Origin: Latrodectus hesperus | Taxonomy: Eukaryota; Arthropoda; Arachnida; Araneae; Theridiidae | Assembly (NCBI GenBank): GCA_037975125.1 | Contig: CM075853.1 | Location: 40,781,701-40,845,700, forward strand | DNA: 64,000 nt | Direction of reading: 5' to 3' | In this document: in pieces, positions 1 to 11,152 of the stretch | How positions within the stretch are numbered: the stretch's first letter is position 1 | Layout of the letters: every line of letters starts with the position of its first letter | Translations under genes and position numbers: made by a program | The notes under the pieces: model-generated | The model's database searches: none | Told to the model about the DNA's origin: nothing | The model's input: only the letters and a program-made list of their open reading frames with translations

Positions 1-3000
1 GAAATTAAAATATGATAAACAGTGAATGGTTCATCACACGCTTCACACCAAGGATTTAATTCATTTAGAAACAAATGTCTATGTGTGAAACGTGTGTGTC
101 CGATACGAAGGCGGGTTAATCTTACATCAGCACTTCGTATCGGTAAAACTGACAATGAGGTGAGGGATGAGAAGATATTATGCAACTTGTTGCCGACCTG
201 CAAGTTCCATGACTCCTGCCAAAGACCATATATAGAACTTTTTATAGCCTTTCTCACATCTGAGAGAGGAACCGATGGTAATATTGGATCTGATGCAGCC
301 TTTGCAGCTGCATCTGCTCTCTCATTTCCTTCAAGACCCATGTGGCTTGGTATCCAACAAAATACAATTTCTTTTCCCTTGCCAGCAAGGGAATCCAATG
401 CTTTAAAAATTTTGGACACAACAGGATGACAGGTAACACTATTGTTTTTCAAAGCTTCAATAATACTCATGCTGTCAGTATAGATACAATATTTATGGTA
501 ATCGCCTGTATTCACATGCTGAAGCGCATAGTATATAGCAGTTGCTTCAGCAGTAAAGATGGAGCAGGACGAATGTAGGCTGTAACTAAACGCTGTATTA
601 TTAATAAAAACTCCACAGGCTACATGTCCTGCTGTTTTAGAACCATCTGTGAATACAGGTTTGTATAATTGATTCTGACAGCGATGAGAATAGTACAGCT
701 GCTGAAAAACAATAGGTGTTGTGTCCGATTTTTTAAATTGAGCAAAGGTATTTATAAAGGTATTTGTTGGTTCATACCAAGGTGGATAGAGAAATTGATT
801 AGTTGACTCTATCCGAACATCACATAGGTCTGTGAGCCAGAGATGTGATTTGGCTCTTGTGAGAAAAGGTGGGATGCTCAATGGACGAGCATCATATAGT
901 CGTTTCAAAGAGGCATTAGGAATCATAGAACGTAATGGATGATCAGGGGTCGACATGATTTTAGCATAATAACTGAGAGACTGCTGCATACGTCTCAGGT
1001 CTAACGGTAATTGATGGCAAACCACGTATAGACTCTGGACGGGGGATGTGCGGAATGCCCCAGAGCATATCCTCAAAGCAGAGTGATGAACTGTGTCCAA
1101 TCTTCGTAAAACAGAAGATCTAGTCGATCCATAAACTACACTTCCGTAGTCAATGCAGGATAAAATCAATGACTGATAAATTCGAAGTAGTGATGTGCGA
1201 TCTGCACCCCAAGATGTATTTGACAACACCTTGAGGATATTAAGCGATCGCTCACACTTCTTCCGCAAATGTAAAATATGCGGAAGAAAGGTCAATTTTC
1301 TGTCAAAGATAATACCCAAGAATTTTATTTCATTGACTACTTGTATTGGAGTGTTGTTGATGTAAATTATTGGATCATTATGCAAGCTAGTCTTTCTACA
1401 GAAGTGGACACATTTACTCTTGCTTGGTGATAAAGTATGGCCATTCTCAGCACACCATGCAGCAAGTTTGTTAACTGCTGTTTGCAGTTGTCTCTCAATT
1501 AATCGCATATTAGACCCCTCGCAAGATATTTGCAGGTCGTCTACAAACAAAGTACCATGTACGGATGATGGAAGGTGATGAAGAATGTTAGTGATGAAGA
1601 GACTAAAAAGTGTGACGCTTAAAATAGAGCCCTGAGGAACACCCTCAGATTGTGTAAAAGTATTGGAAGTATAGTTTCCAATACGTACTTTAAAACCACG
1701 GGAGCATAAAAAATTTTGTAGGAATATCGGCAGATTACCCCGAAAGCCAAAATCATATAATGTACGGAGAATTCCATATCGCCATGTACGGTCGTATGCC
1801 TTCTCGATGTCAAAGAAAATGGAGACCAGATGGTTCCTCCGCACAAAAGCATTGCGGATTTGGGTCTCCAAATATGTTATATTATCAAGAGTGGATCTCC
1901 CTTTACGGAAGCCACTCTGATTGATATGTATACAATTATTTTTTTCTAAGACATATACGAGACGAGCGTTGACCATACGTTCGAGAGTCTTACATAAGCA
2001 GCTCGTCAGAGCAATTGGTCGATAATTTGAAGGATCTGAAGGATCCTTACCAGCCTTTAGGACAGGAATCACTATTGCTTCTTGCCATAGAGATGGAAAT
2101 TCATTTTCCGTCCAGATCCTATTGAACAGGTAAAGTAAGTTCAACAGGGAGTCTGGACTCAAATGTTGAAGCATGAGATAACTGATTCCATCAGGTCCTG
2201 GACTGGTATTTTTGGCCTGCTGTAAAGCTTTCTTCAATTCAAACATTCCAAATTCACAGTTGTACGGTAAAGTATGTCGATGGTTGAAGCGAATTGGTAC
2301 TCGCTCAGCACGACTCTTAGTCCTCAAGAACGAAGGACTATAAGAGCTCGAGCTTGAGACGTTAGCAAATGCTTCACCAAGGACATTAGCAATATCCGTA
2401 GGAGAAGAGTATATAGCAGCTCCGGATTTTAAAATAGGAATAGAAAATTCTCTATAAATTCCATTGGCTGCTTTCACCCTTCTCCACAACTGCTTACTGG
2501 AAGTTGAAGATGTTATTGAAGATACATAGCAGGACCAGGATTCCTTCTGACTTCGACGACGAGCTCTGCGAGCTAGTGCTTTTGCTCTCTTGAAGGCGAT
2601 AAGATTCTCCGTTGTGGGGTACCTCCGAAATAACCCCCATAACTTCCTTTGTTTTCTATAAGTTTGTTGACATTCTTTGTTCCACCAAGGTTTGCAACGC
2701 CTGTGTGTTGTAAAGGAACTCTTAGGAATTGACGCATCAGCTGCATTCAATATTGCTTCGGTGACCTTATATATGGCATCATCAATATCATCGATCGTAA
2801 CCATTTCGTTATCAACAACTGCCAATTGTGTAAATAACGTCCAATCTGCCCGACTGTACACGTAAGTAGGTAAGCGTTGTCTTACACTACTACCTCCAGT
2901 CTGGGAGATGACGAGAGGAAAATGATCGCTGTTATGCAGATCATTTCCTACTATTAGATTTAACAATGGCAGAAGAGATGGAGAACAGATGGCTAGATCG

Positions 3001-3548
3001 AGAGAATGAAACGTTCTTGTGGGTACATGGAAATATGTCTTCTCGTCGGTATTCAGCAGACAGAGACTATTATCTGAAATAAAACGCTCTATCTGCCGAC
3101 CGCGAGAATTAGTATCATCATTTCCCCACAAAGAACTATGGCCGTTAAAGTCACCTAACAACAGAAATGGTGTTGGCAGCTGATCTGTTAATGCATCGAG
3201 TTCCTCTTGGCGGATGACATCATGTGGTGGTAAATATAAACTACAGACTGTTAATAAGCATGTAGTATGAATTCTTACAGCAACAGCCTGTAGAGTAGTA
3301 TTCAATGGATGGGCAGTGCTGGGAAAAGTATTAGATGTTAATATACAAACACCTCCAGACACTGCACCATCGTCACCACAGTCTTTTCTAAAGCTTCTAA
3401 ACCCACGCATGGAAATGTTATTGCTGGACTTCAGGAATGTTTCCTGGAGTGCAACACATGCGGGGTTGTAGGCTGAAATTATAGACTTGATGTCATCATG
3501 ATGAGAACGCAAACCATGGCAGTTCCAAGAAACAAAGGAAGTTATTGT
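1..3548 (-). CDS. LINE-A copy 1 ORF2: AP endonuclease, reverse transcriptase, RNase H (partial at window edge)
   Basis: This is the enzymatic protein that nicks the target and copies element RNA by target-primed reverse transcription. Domains in order are an AP-endonuclease (begins SWNCHGL near 3530; LGDFNGHSSLWGND near 3150; SDHFPL near 2915), a reverse transcriptase (SPGPDGISYLM, FFDIEKAYDRTW, EGVPQGSILS, FVDDLQIS at about 1530) and RNase H (FTDGSK near 645, YTDS near 475, WIPSHMGLEGN near 345). I find no in-frame stop from 3548 to base 1, over 1180 codons. About 45 C-terminal residues should lie outside the window. The frame overlaps the ORF1 stop in the -1 frame and has no ATG before the endonuclease motif, so the true initiation codon is unknown; the start given is the first codon after the upstream in-frame TGA. 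Confidence 0.85.
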
Positions 3549-4681
3549 TCAATTTGAAAAGCTCCTTTCCCGGAGCTGGAAGGCATGTCATCCGACATCT
3601 CCTCGAGCGATAAATCTTCGTCCGAGGGATGTAAGGAAACAGCGTCAGCCTCCAGGTTTAAGGCTTTACGGGTGGATATAGAGGGCCTAATTTTGCCCTC
3701 TTTTGCAGATTTTAATTTTAAGGCCTTCATGGCTTTAGACTTAGCCATCGGAGCTTTTCTACGTTGAATAGTTGTAGAGGTTGATTTTGGGCTTTTATCA
3801 GATGTGAGGGGTAATTTGACTAGTGGAAGTGAAAGGGCATCGGTTTGTGTACTAGCTGTTCTGGTGACCTTGGCAGCGACAGATGCATAGCTAACTCCTG
3901 CTTGAGGTGTACGTGCTGTAACAGCACGTCTTGCCTCAGGGTATGAACAATTATTTTTAACTTTAGTGGTTGTGATCTCTTTTTCCAGTATCCAGATAGG
4001 ACAACTTCTAGCGTAGGAGGGGTGGTCACCTTTACAGTTGACACACCTCTCCTTTGCAGTACAAGACGAGCTGTCGTGGCCAACTGCTGCGCAGCGAGCG
4101 CAAGTCAGTTTGCCCCGGCAAGCCGCTTTGGAGTGTCCAAATCTCTGGCACTGGAAACAACGCAAAGGATTTGGAATGAACGGCCTAACGGATAGATGCA
4201 TATACGCAGCATTAATATGCTGCGGTAGGTCTGGCGTCGCAAATGTCAGTACGAGATGTTTAGTATTAATAAACTGCCCATCTCGTCTGATAGTGATGCG
4301 TTTTACAGCACAGACCTTTTGATCTATGAGATTTTCTAAGATCTCGTCCGTTGGCGTATTTAGCAAATCCTTGGCGGATACCACACCACGTGAGATGTTA
4401 AGGTTCATATGAGGTTGGACGGACACCTCAAGGTTAGCTAGCGTATTCATGTTGCTAATCAGAGCTGCCTGTGCATCTGAAGCAACTTCAACCATCAAAT
4501 CACCAGAACGAAGTTTCCGAATGCTCTTTACTTCGCCGATACTGCCACTGATACCTTTTTGGATTAGGAAAGGGGATACATTATCAAAGGTACCCTCCTT
4601 CCTTTTCACAATGTAAAATCTTGCCTTTATTAGCTTAAAAGTATGCTCCCGTGGGAGAGATGAGAATATTTGTGTTTCCAT
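3542..4681 (-). CDS. LINE-A copy 1 ORF1: RNA-binding Gag-like protein with three zinc knuckles
   Basis: The product is predicted to coat element RNA. At 379 residues it has an N-terminal part resembling RRM-like folds of I/jockey ORF1 proteins (two blocks, roughly residues 20-80 and 100-170). These are followed by three zinc knuckles at C175-C188 (CFQCQRFGHSKAAC), C194-C207 and C213-C227. The C-terminal tail is basic, then acidic and serine-rich. I chose the ATG at 4681 over an in-frame ATG 12 codons upstream because copy 2 conserves this methionine (MET/MEK) but not the upstream residues. The ORF is unbroken. ORF2 follows immediately, overlapping by a few bases. Confidence 0.88.
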   Translation of the reverse strand: METQIFSSLPREHTFKLIKARFYIVKRKEGTFDNVSPFLIQKGISGSIGEVKSIRKLRSGDLMVEVASDAQAALISNMNTLANLEVSVQPHMNLNISRGVVSAKDLLNTPTDEILENLIDQKVCAVKRITIRRDGQFINTKHLVLTFATPDLPQHINAAYMHLSVRPFIPNPLRCFQCQRFGHSKAACRGKLTCARCAAVGHDSSSCTAKERCVNCKGDHPSYARSCPIWILEKEITTTKVKNNCSYPEARRAVTARTPQAGVSYASVAAKVTRTASTQTDALSLPLVKLPLTSDKSPKSTSTTIQRRKAPMAKSKAMKALKLKSAKEGKIRPSISTRKALNLEADAVSLHPSDEDLSLEEMSDDMPSSSGKGAFQIEQ

Positions 4682-5213
4682 ATTTAAGATGGAATATTCG
4701 GGACCTGACGGCACCACCCACCACCGAGTCCAACAAGGGGATGCAGACCAGCTGCACCAGTGCTAGCCAGGTCCTATACGCTCACAGTACATCCCTGAAG
4801 TGGCCTCCACCCTTAACGAGTCACCCAGTAGATGTACCGATCGCTTGATCCATAAAGCCGATTGATGTGCTGAGGACCACAACACACCTCCCGTTTACCT
4901 GAAGCAGAGGCCAAAGTAATGTGTTGGTCTCTCGGGGCCTCAATTACCAGGACCCTCCTTTCCAGGGACACGGGTCTCCACGCACGGCAAACACGTGGGT
5001 GATTTAGTCCTCAAGAGTAGCTAATAGCAACAGAGCGGCGAAAGCTACATAAGGGGAGCCCTCAACCTCATACGAGGTAACCGCACTGAGGGAGAAGAGG
5101 AAGAAAAAGCAGAAGAGTATAGGAGAGGGGAAAAAAGAAAGAGGACAGATCACTAGGGTACCTCGGGATTGTGACACCCGTGTTTACCTAAAGAAGGTAA
5201 ACCCCCTGAGGGG
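4682..5213 (-). promoter_or_regulatory. LINE-A copy 1 5' UTR, probable internal promoter, with terminal hairpins
   Basis: This 532-bp GC-richer leader precedes ORF1 and is nearly identical to 12280-12814. On the minus strand it starts with a short palindrome (cccctcaggggg) followed by a perfect 8-bp stem, GTTTACCT/AGGTAAAC, at about 5188-5208. A CT-rich tract follows near 5095-5150. Elements of this type carry an internal promoter in the 5' UTR, so a promoter role is inferred from family knowledge. No core promoter motif was verified. Confidence 0.6.
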
Positions 5214-7234
5214 GCAATTGTGGAGGAAATGTAAAGCAGCCAATGGTTTTTATCAGGATTATTCCATTCCTGTATTAAAATCCGGAGCTGCAATACACTC
5301 CTCAGCGGTAAATATTGCTAATGTCATCTGCGAAACTTTTGCTAGTGTTTCCAGCTCTGATTTATATAATCCTACTTTTCTAAGGATTAAAAGAATTGCT
5401 GAGCGGAAACCTCTAAACTTTCATGATTGATAAATTCTACCCTATAATTGTGCTTTTGAATTGTCAGAATTGAAGACTGCTTTATCTAAGGCAAACGACA
5501 CCAGTCCAGGACCTGATGGAATCTCTTATCAAATGCTCCGCCATATAAATCATGATTCCTTACTAAGCATACTTTCAGTTTTTAATAGAATCTGGATTGA
5601 GCATGCTTATCCTACATCATGGAGAGAAGCCATAGTGATTCCGATTCTGAAACCTGGCAAAGATTCATCTGAACTTCTGAGTTATCGTCCAATAGCTCTT
5701 ACGAGTTTTTTGTGCAAAACTTTTGAGAGCATGATCAATGCTAGACTCATTTATACCTTAGAGAAGAATAATTGCATTGCTCGTCATCAAAGCGGATTTC
5801 GAAGAGGACGATCCACTATAGATAACATAGTAGATCTAGAATCTCAAATTCGAAATGCTTTCGTGAGAAGAAACCACATAATTGCAATTTTCTTCGATTT
5901 TGAGAAAGCATACGATCGTACGTGGCGTTATGGCGTCCTCCGTAATATGCAAAATTTTGGCTTTAAGGGTAATCTTCCAATTTTTATACAGAATTTCCTA
6001 CCCTCTAGGCTTTTTAAAGTACGTGTCGGAACTACAGTTTCCAATACTTTTACTCAAGCTGAGGGTGTCCCTCAAGGTAGCGTTTTAAGCGTCCTTTTTA
6101 ACCTTTTCATCAGTATCATACTTCATCAGTTACCATCTTCTGTACACAGTAATTTATATGTTGATGACTTACAAATTTCATATCAGGCTTCAAACATGAA
6201 TATAATTGAGAGACAATTGCAAACAGCTGTAAACAATCTAAATACTTGGTGTGAGCAGAATGGCCTTAGTTTATCTCCTAGTAAGAGTTGCTGTGTTCAT
6301 TTTTGCAGGAAAACTAGTTTCCATCATGATCCAGTCCTTCACATCAGCAATAGACCTATTCCAGTAGTCAACAAGATAAAATTCCTTGGGTTTATTTTGA
6401 ATAAGAAGTTAACTTTCATTCCGCATGTTTTACATCTGCGGAAAAAGTGTGAGCGACTGCTTAACATCCTCAGGGTGCTTTCAAATACATCTTGGGGTGC
6501 AGATCGCACATCACTCCTTCAAATTTACCAGTCTATAATTTTATCTCGAATTGATTACGGCTGTATTGCTTATGGATCAACTAGCGCTTCCTATTTACGC
6601 AGATTGGACACTATCCACCACCCCGCTTTAAGGATTTGCTCTGGTGCTTTTCGCACATCACCTGTCCTGAATCTATATGCAGTCTGCCATCAGTTACCAT
6701 TAGATCTGCGGCGGATACAGCTATCTCTTAATTATTATTCTAAAATCATGTCCACTCCTCATCATCCCTTACGTTCCACGATTCCAAGTGCTGCTCTTAA
6801 GAGATTATATAATGCTAGACCATCAAGCATTCAACCTTTTCTCTCTCGTGTTAAACCATATCTATTCCTCTCAGACCTAAGTGATGTCCGTATTGATTCT
6901 ATAGACTTGTTCGCCCATCCCCCTTGGTATGATCCACGCATTATTGTGCTGAATCCCTTTGGAAAATATAAAAAATCAGACACAAATACTGTTATTTTTC
7001 AACAGCTTTACTCATTTCATCGCTGTCAGTATAGTATGTACACTCCCGTATTCACTGATGGATCAAAAACTGCGGGAGCCGTTGGCAGTGGAATGTATTT
7101 TGATGATACTTCTTACAGCTATAGCCTTCACAAATCCTGTTCCATCTTCACTGCTGAGGCTACGGCTATATACCGAGCACTTCAGCTGGTGAGAACTAGA
7201 AATGAAAATAAATTCTGTGTGTATACTGACAGTA
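5214..7234 (+). pseudogene. LINE-A copy 3 ORF2 (older host copy), part 1
   Basis: This plus-strand ORF2 begins at a tryptophan/arginine-rich linker (LWRK) homologous to copy 2 ORF2 near 10090. It carries reverse transcriptase (SPGPDGISYQM, FFDFEKAYDRTW, EGVPQGSVLS, YVDDLQIS at about 6160) and RNase H (FTDGSKTAG at about 7055, ending in YTDS). Two consecutive in-frame stops (5428-5433) break it, after which the same frame stays open to 7234. Its 5' part lies left of the window because copy 1 is inserted at 5213/5214. At 7234 it is cut by copy 2 and resumes at 12815. It is more diverged from copies 1 and 2 than they are from each other. Confidence 0.9.
7222..7234. repeat. Target-site duplication of LINE-A copy 2, left
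   Basis: The 13-mer tatactgacagta here is repeated exactly at 12815-12827, either side of copy 2. It falls in the RNase H YTDS codons of copy 3, so the host frame can be followed across the insertion. Confidence 0.95.
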
Positions 7235-7477
7235 GTTGGTTGGTTGGTTGGTTGGGTTTTATGGCGCAAGGTCCAAAAATGGACATGCTGCGCCAACAAT
7301 GAAGTTTTAAAGGAGTATTTTTATTTTATTTATTTATTTTTTTCCTGTATATAAATTTAAACCCAAACAACATTAAAATATTAAAACACAAAAATCAGTG
7401 TATAAGTTATCTTAAAATATATATATTAAATAAGATAAATCAAATATATATAAAATCCCAAAATGTATAAACACAAA
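7235..7477 (-). other. LINE-A copy 2 3' UTR with (CCAA)n tail
   Basis: An AT-rich 243-bp 3' UTR follows the ORF2 stop. The last sense bases read GGACCTTGCGCCATAAAACC followed by repeated CCAA. The same terminal motif recurs at 44172-44207, 53025-53050 and 62150-62205, so it marks the 3' end of the family and is presumably what the reverse transcriptase recognises. The recognition role is inference. Confidence 0.8.
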
Positions 7478-10400
7478 TCATATAAAATTTAAAAAACCTA
7501 TTGCTCTCAAATAAGCAAATAGGTTCTTGTGGGGTGGCTCCCCCAGCAAATCAAATAAAGTTAAAAGGGTTGTTTTAAAAAATTTAAAACGGTAGACGTT
7601 AAAAGTAGGACATGAGATTAAAATATGATAAACAGAAAATGGTTCATCACACGCGTCACACCATGGATTTAAATCACTTAAAAACAAATGTTTGTGTGTG
7701 AAACGTGTGTGTCCGATACGAAGGCGAGTTAATCTAACATCAGCCCTTCGTAACGGTAAAACTGATAATGAGGTGAGGGATGGGAAAATGGTATGTAATT
7801 TGTTGACGACCTGCAAGTTCCACGATTCCTGCCATAGATCATATATAAAACTTTTTATAGCCTTTCTCACATCTGAGAGAGGGACCGATGGTAATATTGG
7901 ATCTGATGCAGCCTTTGCTGCTGCATCCGCTCTCTCATTTCCATCAAGACCTACGTGACTTGGTATCCAACAAAATATGATATCATATCCCTTGCCAGCA
8001 AGGGAATCTAATGCTCTAAAAATCTTTGACACAACAGGATGGCAAGTAAAACTATTGTTTCTCAATGCTTTCAATACACTCATGCTGTCAGTATATATAC
8101 AAAATTGACGATGTTCATCTGTATTCACAAGCTGAAGCGCATAAAAGATAGCTGCGGCTTCAGCAGTAAAGATGGAGCAGGACGAATGTAGACTGTGACT
8201 AAAAACTGTGTTATTTATAATAACTCCACAGCCCACGTGTCCTGCTGATTTTGAACCATCCGTGAATACAGGTGTGTATGATTGATACTGACAGCGATGG
8301 GAGGAAAATAGCGTTTGAAAAACAATAGGTGTTGTGTCTGATTTTAAAAACTGAGCAAAAGAGTTATTAAAATTAATGGTTGGATCATACCAAGGCGGAT
8401 GAGAAAAATTATCAATAGACTCTATCCGAACATCACATAGGTCTGTGAGCCACAGATATGATTTGGCTCTTGTGAGAAAAGGTGGGATGCTCATTGGTCG
8501 AGCATCAAACAGTCCTTTAAGAGAGGTATTAGGAACCATGGAACGTAATGGGTGATGTGGGATCGACATAATTTTTGCGTAATAATTGAGGGTTTGCTGC
8601 ATTCGTCTCAGGTCTAACGGTAGTTGATGGCATACAACGTATAGACTCTGGACGGGTGATGTGCGGAATGCCCCAGAGCATATTCTCAAAGCAGAGTGAT
8701 GAACTGTGTCCAGTCTTCGTAAAATAGAAGATCTAGCCGATCCATAAACAACACACCCGTAGTCAATGCGGGATAGAATCAATGACTGATAAATTCGAAG
8801 TAGTGATGTGCGATCAGCACCCCAAGATGTATTTGACAACACCTTGAGGATATTAAGCGATCGCTCACACTTCTTCCGCAAATACAAAACATGCGAAAGA
8901 AAGGTTAATTTTCTGTCAAAGATTATTCCCAAAAATTTTATTTCATTGACTACTTGTATTGGGATGTTGTTGATATTAATAACTGGATCATTGTGAAGGC
9001 TAGTCTTTCTACAGAAGTGGACACATCTACTCTTGCTAGGAGATACAGTATGGCCATTCTCAGCACACCATGCAGCAAGCTTGTTAACTGCTGTTTGCAG
9101 TTGTCTCTCAATTAACCGCATATTCGAACCCTGACATGATATTTGCAGGTCGTCAACATAGAGTGTACCATTTATTGAAGGTGGTAATTGATGTAGGATG
9201 TTACTGATGAATAAATTAAAAATGGTGACACTTAAAATAGAGCCTTGGGGAACACCCTCGGCTTGAATAAAAGTATTGGAAAGTACAGTTCCAATACGAA
9301 CTTTAAAAACACGGGAGCTTAAAAATTTTTGAAGGAATATCGGAAGATTACCCCGAAAGCCAATATCATATAGTGAACGGAGAATTCCATAACGCCATGT
9401 ACGGTCATATGCCTTCTCGATGTCAAAGAAAATGGAGACCAGATGGTTTCTCCGCACAAAAGCATTGCGGATTTGGGTCTCCAAATATGTGATATTATCA
9501 AGAGTGGATCTCCCTTTTCGGAAGCCACTCTGATTAATATGTACACATTTATTTTTTTCTAAGACATATACGAGACGGGCGTTGACCATACGTTCGAGAG
9601 TCTTACATAAGCAACTCGTCAGAGCAATTGGTCGATAATTTGAAGGATCTTTACCAGCCTTTAGGACAGGAATCACTATTGCTTCCTGCCATAGAGATGG
9701 AAATTCATCTTCAGTCCAGATCCTATTGAAAAGGTAAAGTAAGTTCAACAGGGAGTCTGGAACTAAATGTTGAAGCATGAGATAACTGATTCCATCAGGT
9801 CCCGGACTGGTGTTTTTGGCCTGCTGTAAAGCTTTCTTCAATTCAAACATTCCAAATTCACAGTTGTACGGTAAGACTTGTCGATGGTTGAAGCGAATTG
9901 GTACTCTCTCAGCACGACTCTTAGCCCTCAAAAACGAAGGACTATAAGAGTTCGAGCTTGAGACGTTAGCAAATGCTTCACCAAAGACGTTAGCAATATC
10001 CGTAGGAGAAGAGTATATAGCAGCTCCGGATTTTAATATAGGAATAGAAAATTCTCTATAAATTCCATTGGCTGCTTTCACCCTCCTCCACAACTGCTTA
10101 CTGGAAGTTGAAGATGTTATTGAAGATACATAGCAGGACCAGGATTCCTTCTGACTTCGACGACGTGCTCTTCGAGCTAATGCTTTAGTTCTCTTAAAGG
10201 CGATAAGATTCTCCGTTGTGGGGTACCTCCTAAATATCCCCCATAACTTCCTTTGCTTTTTGTAAGTTTGTTGGCATTCTTTACTCCACCAAGGTTTGCA
10301 ACGCCTCTTGGGTATAGAGGAACTTTTGGGTATTGCTCTATCAGCTGCATTTATAATTGTTTTAGTGACTTTTCTAACGGCTTCATCAATATTCTCGATC

Positions 10401-11152
10401 AAAACCATTTGATTATCAATAACTGCCTATTGTGTAAAAGACGTCCAATCTGCCCGACTGTACACGTAAGTAGGTAGACGTTGTACTACACTACTACCTC
10501 CAGTCTGGGAGATGACGAGAGGAAAATGATCGCTGCTATGCAGATCATTTCCTACTATTAGATTTAACAATGGCAGCAGAGATGGAGAACAAATGGCCAG
10601 ATCGAGAGAATGAAATGTTTTTGTGGGTACATGGAAATATGTCTTCTCGTCGGTATTAAGCAGACAGAGACTATTATCTGAAATAAACCGCTCTATCTGC
10701 CGACCGCGAGAATTAGTATAATCATTTCCCCACAAAGAACTATGGCCGTTAAAGTCACCTAACAACAGAAATGGTGTTGGCAGCTGATCTATTAATGCAT
10801 CAAGTTCCTCTTGGCGGATGACATCATGTGGTGGTAAATATAAACTACAGACTGTAATTAAGCTTGAAGTATGTATTTTTACAGCTACAGCCTGTAGAGT
10901 AGTATTTAATGGATGGAGAGTGCTGGGGAAATTATTGGATGTTAATATGCAAACACCTCCAGACACTGCACCATCATCACCACAGTCTTTCCTAAAACTT
11001 TTAAACCCACGCATGGTAAAGCTATTGCTAGACTTCAGGAAAGTTTCCTGAAGCGCTATACATGCGGGGTTATAAGCAGATATAATAGACTTGATGTCAT
11101 CTAAGTGTGAACGCAAACCATGGCAGTTCCAACATATAAAGGAAGTTATTTT
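7478..11152 (-). pseudogene. LINE-A copy 2 ORF2: endonuclease, reverse transcriptase, RNase H, one nonsense codon
   Basis: The layout matches copy 1. The endonuclease lies at 11140-10450 (LGDFNGHSSLWGND, SDHFPL). The reverse transcriptase lies at about 9990-8900 (FFDIEKAYDRTW, EGVPQGSILS, YVDDLQIS at about 9155). RNase H lies at about 8270-7900 (FTDGSKSAG, YTDS, WIPSHVGLDGN). A C-terminal cysteine/histidine segment (CDACDEPFSVYHILISCP) follows near 7640. The only break is TAG at 10429-10427, where copy 1 has TTG (leucine); the frame is open for 976 codons after it. As in copy 1, there is no ATG before the endonuclease motif. Confidence 0.92.

Larger units (their letters stand above)
1..5213 (-). 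mobile_element. LINE-A copy 1 (I-group non-LTR retrotransposon), near full length, 3' end outside window
   Basis: Read on the minus strand this is a 5' UTR (5213-4682), ORF1 (4681-3542) and ORF2 (3548 to the window edge). It aligns end to end with copy 2 at 7235-12814; by that comparison about 380 bases of the 3' end lie left of the window. The 5' end is sharp at 5213: the next plus-strand bases (caattgtggagg) belong to an older opposite-strand LINE-A, so this copy inserted into ORF2 of that older element. RNase H after the reverse transcriptase places it in the I group rather than jockey. Both ORFs look open, which suggests a recent insertion. Confidence 0.9.

Noticed and set aside
7692..7958. 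Plus-strand ORFs over the LINE-A copies (for example 7692-7958, 22-429, 10818-11051)
   Set aside because: They are antisense shadows of ORF1 and ORF2; they recur only because the copies are similar.
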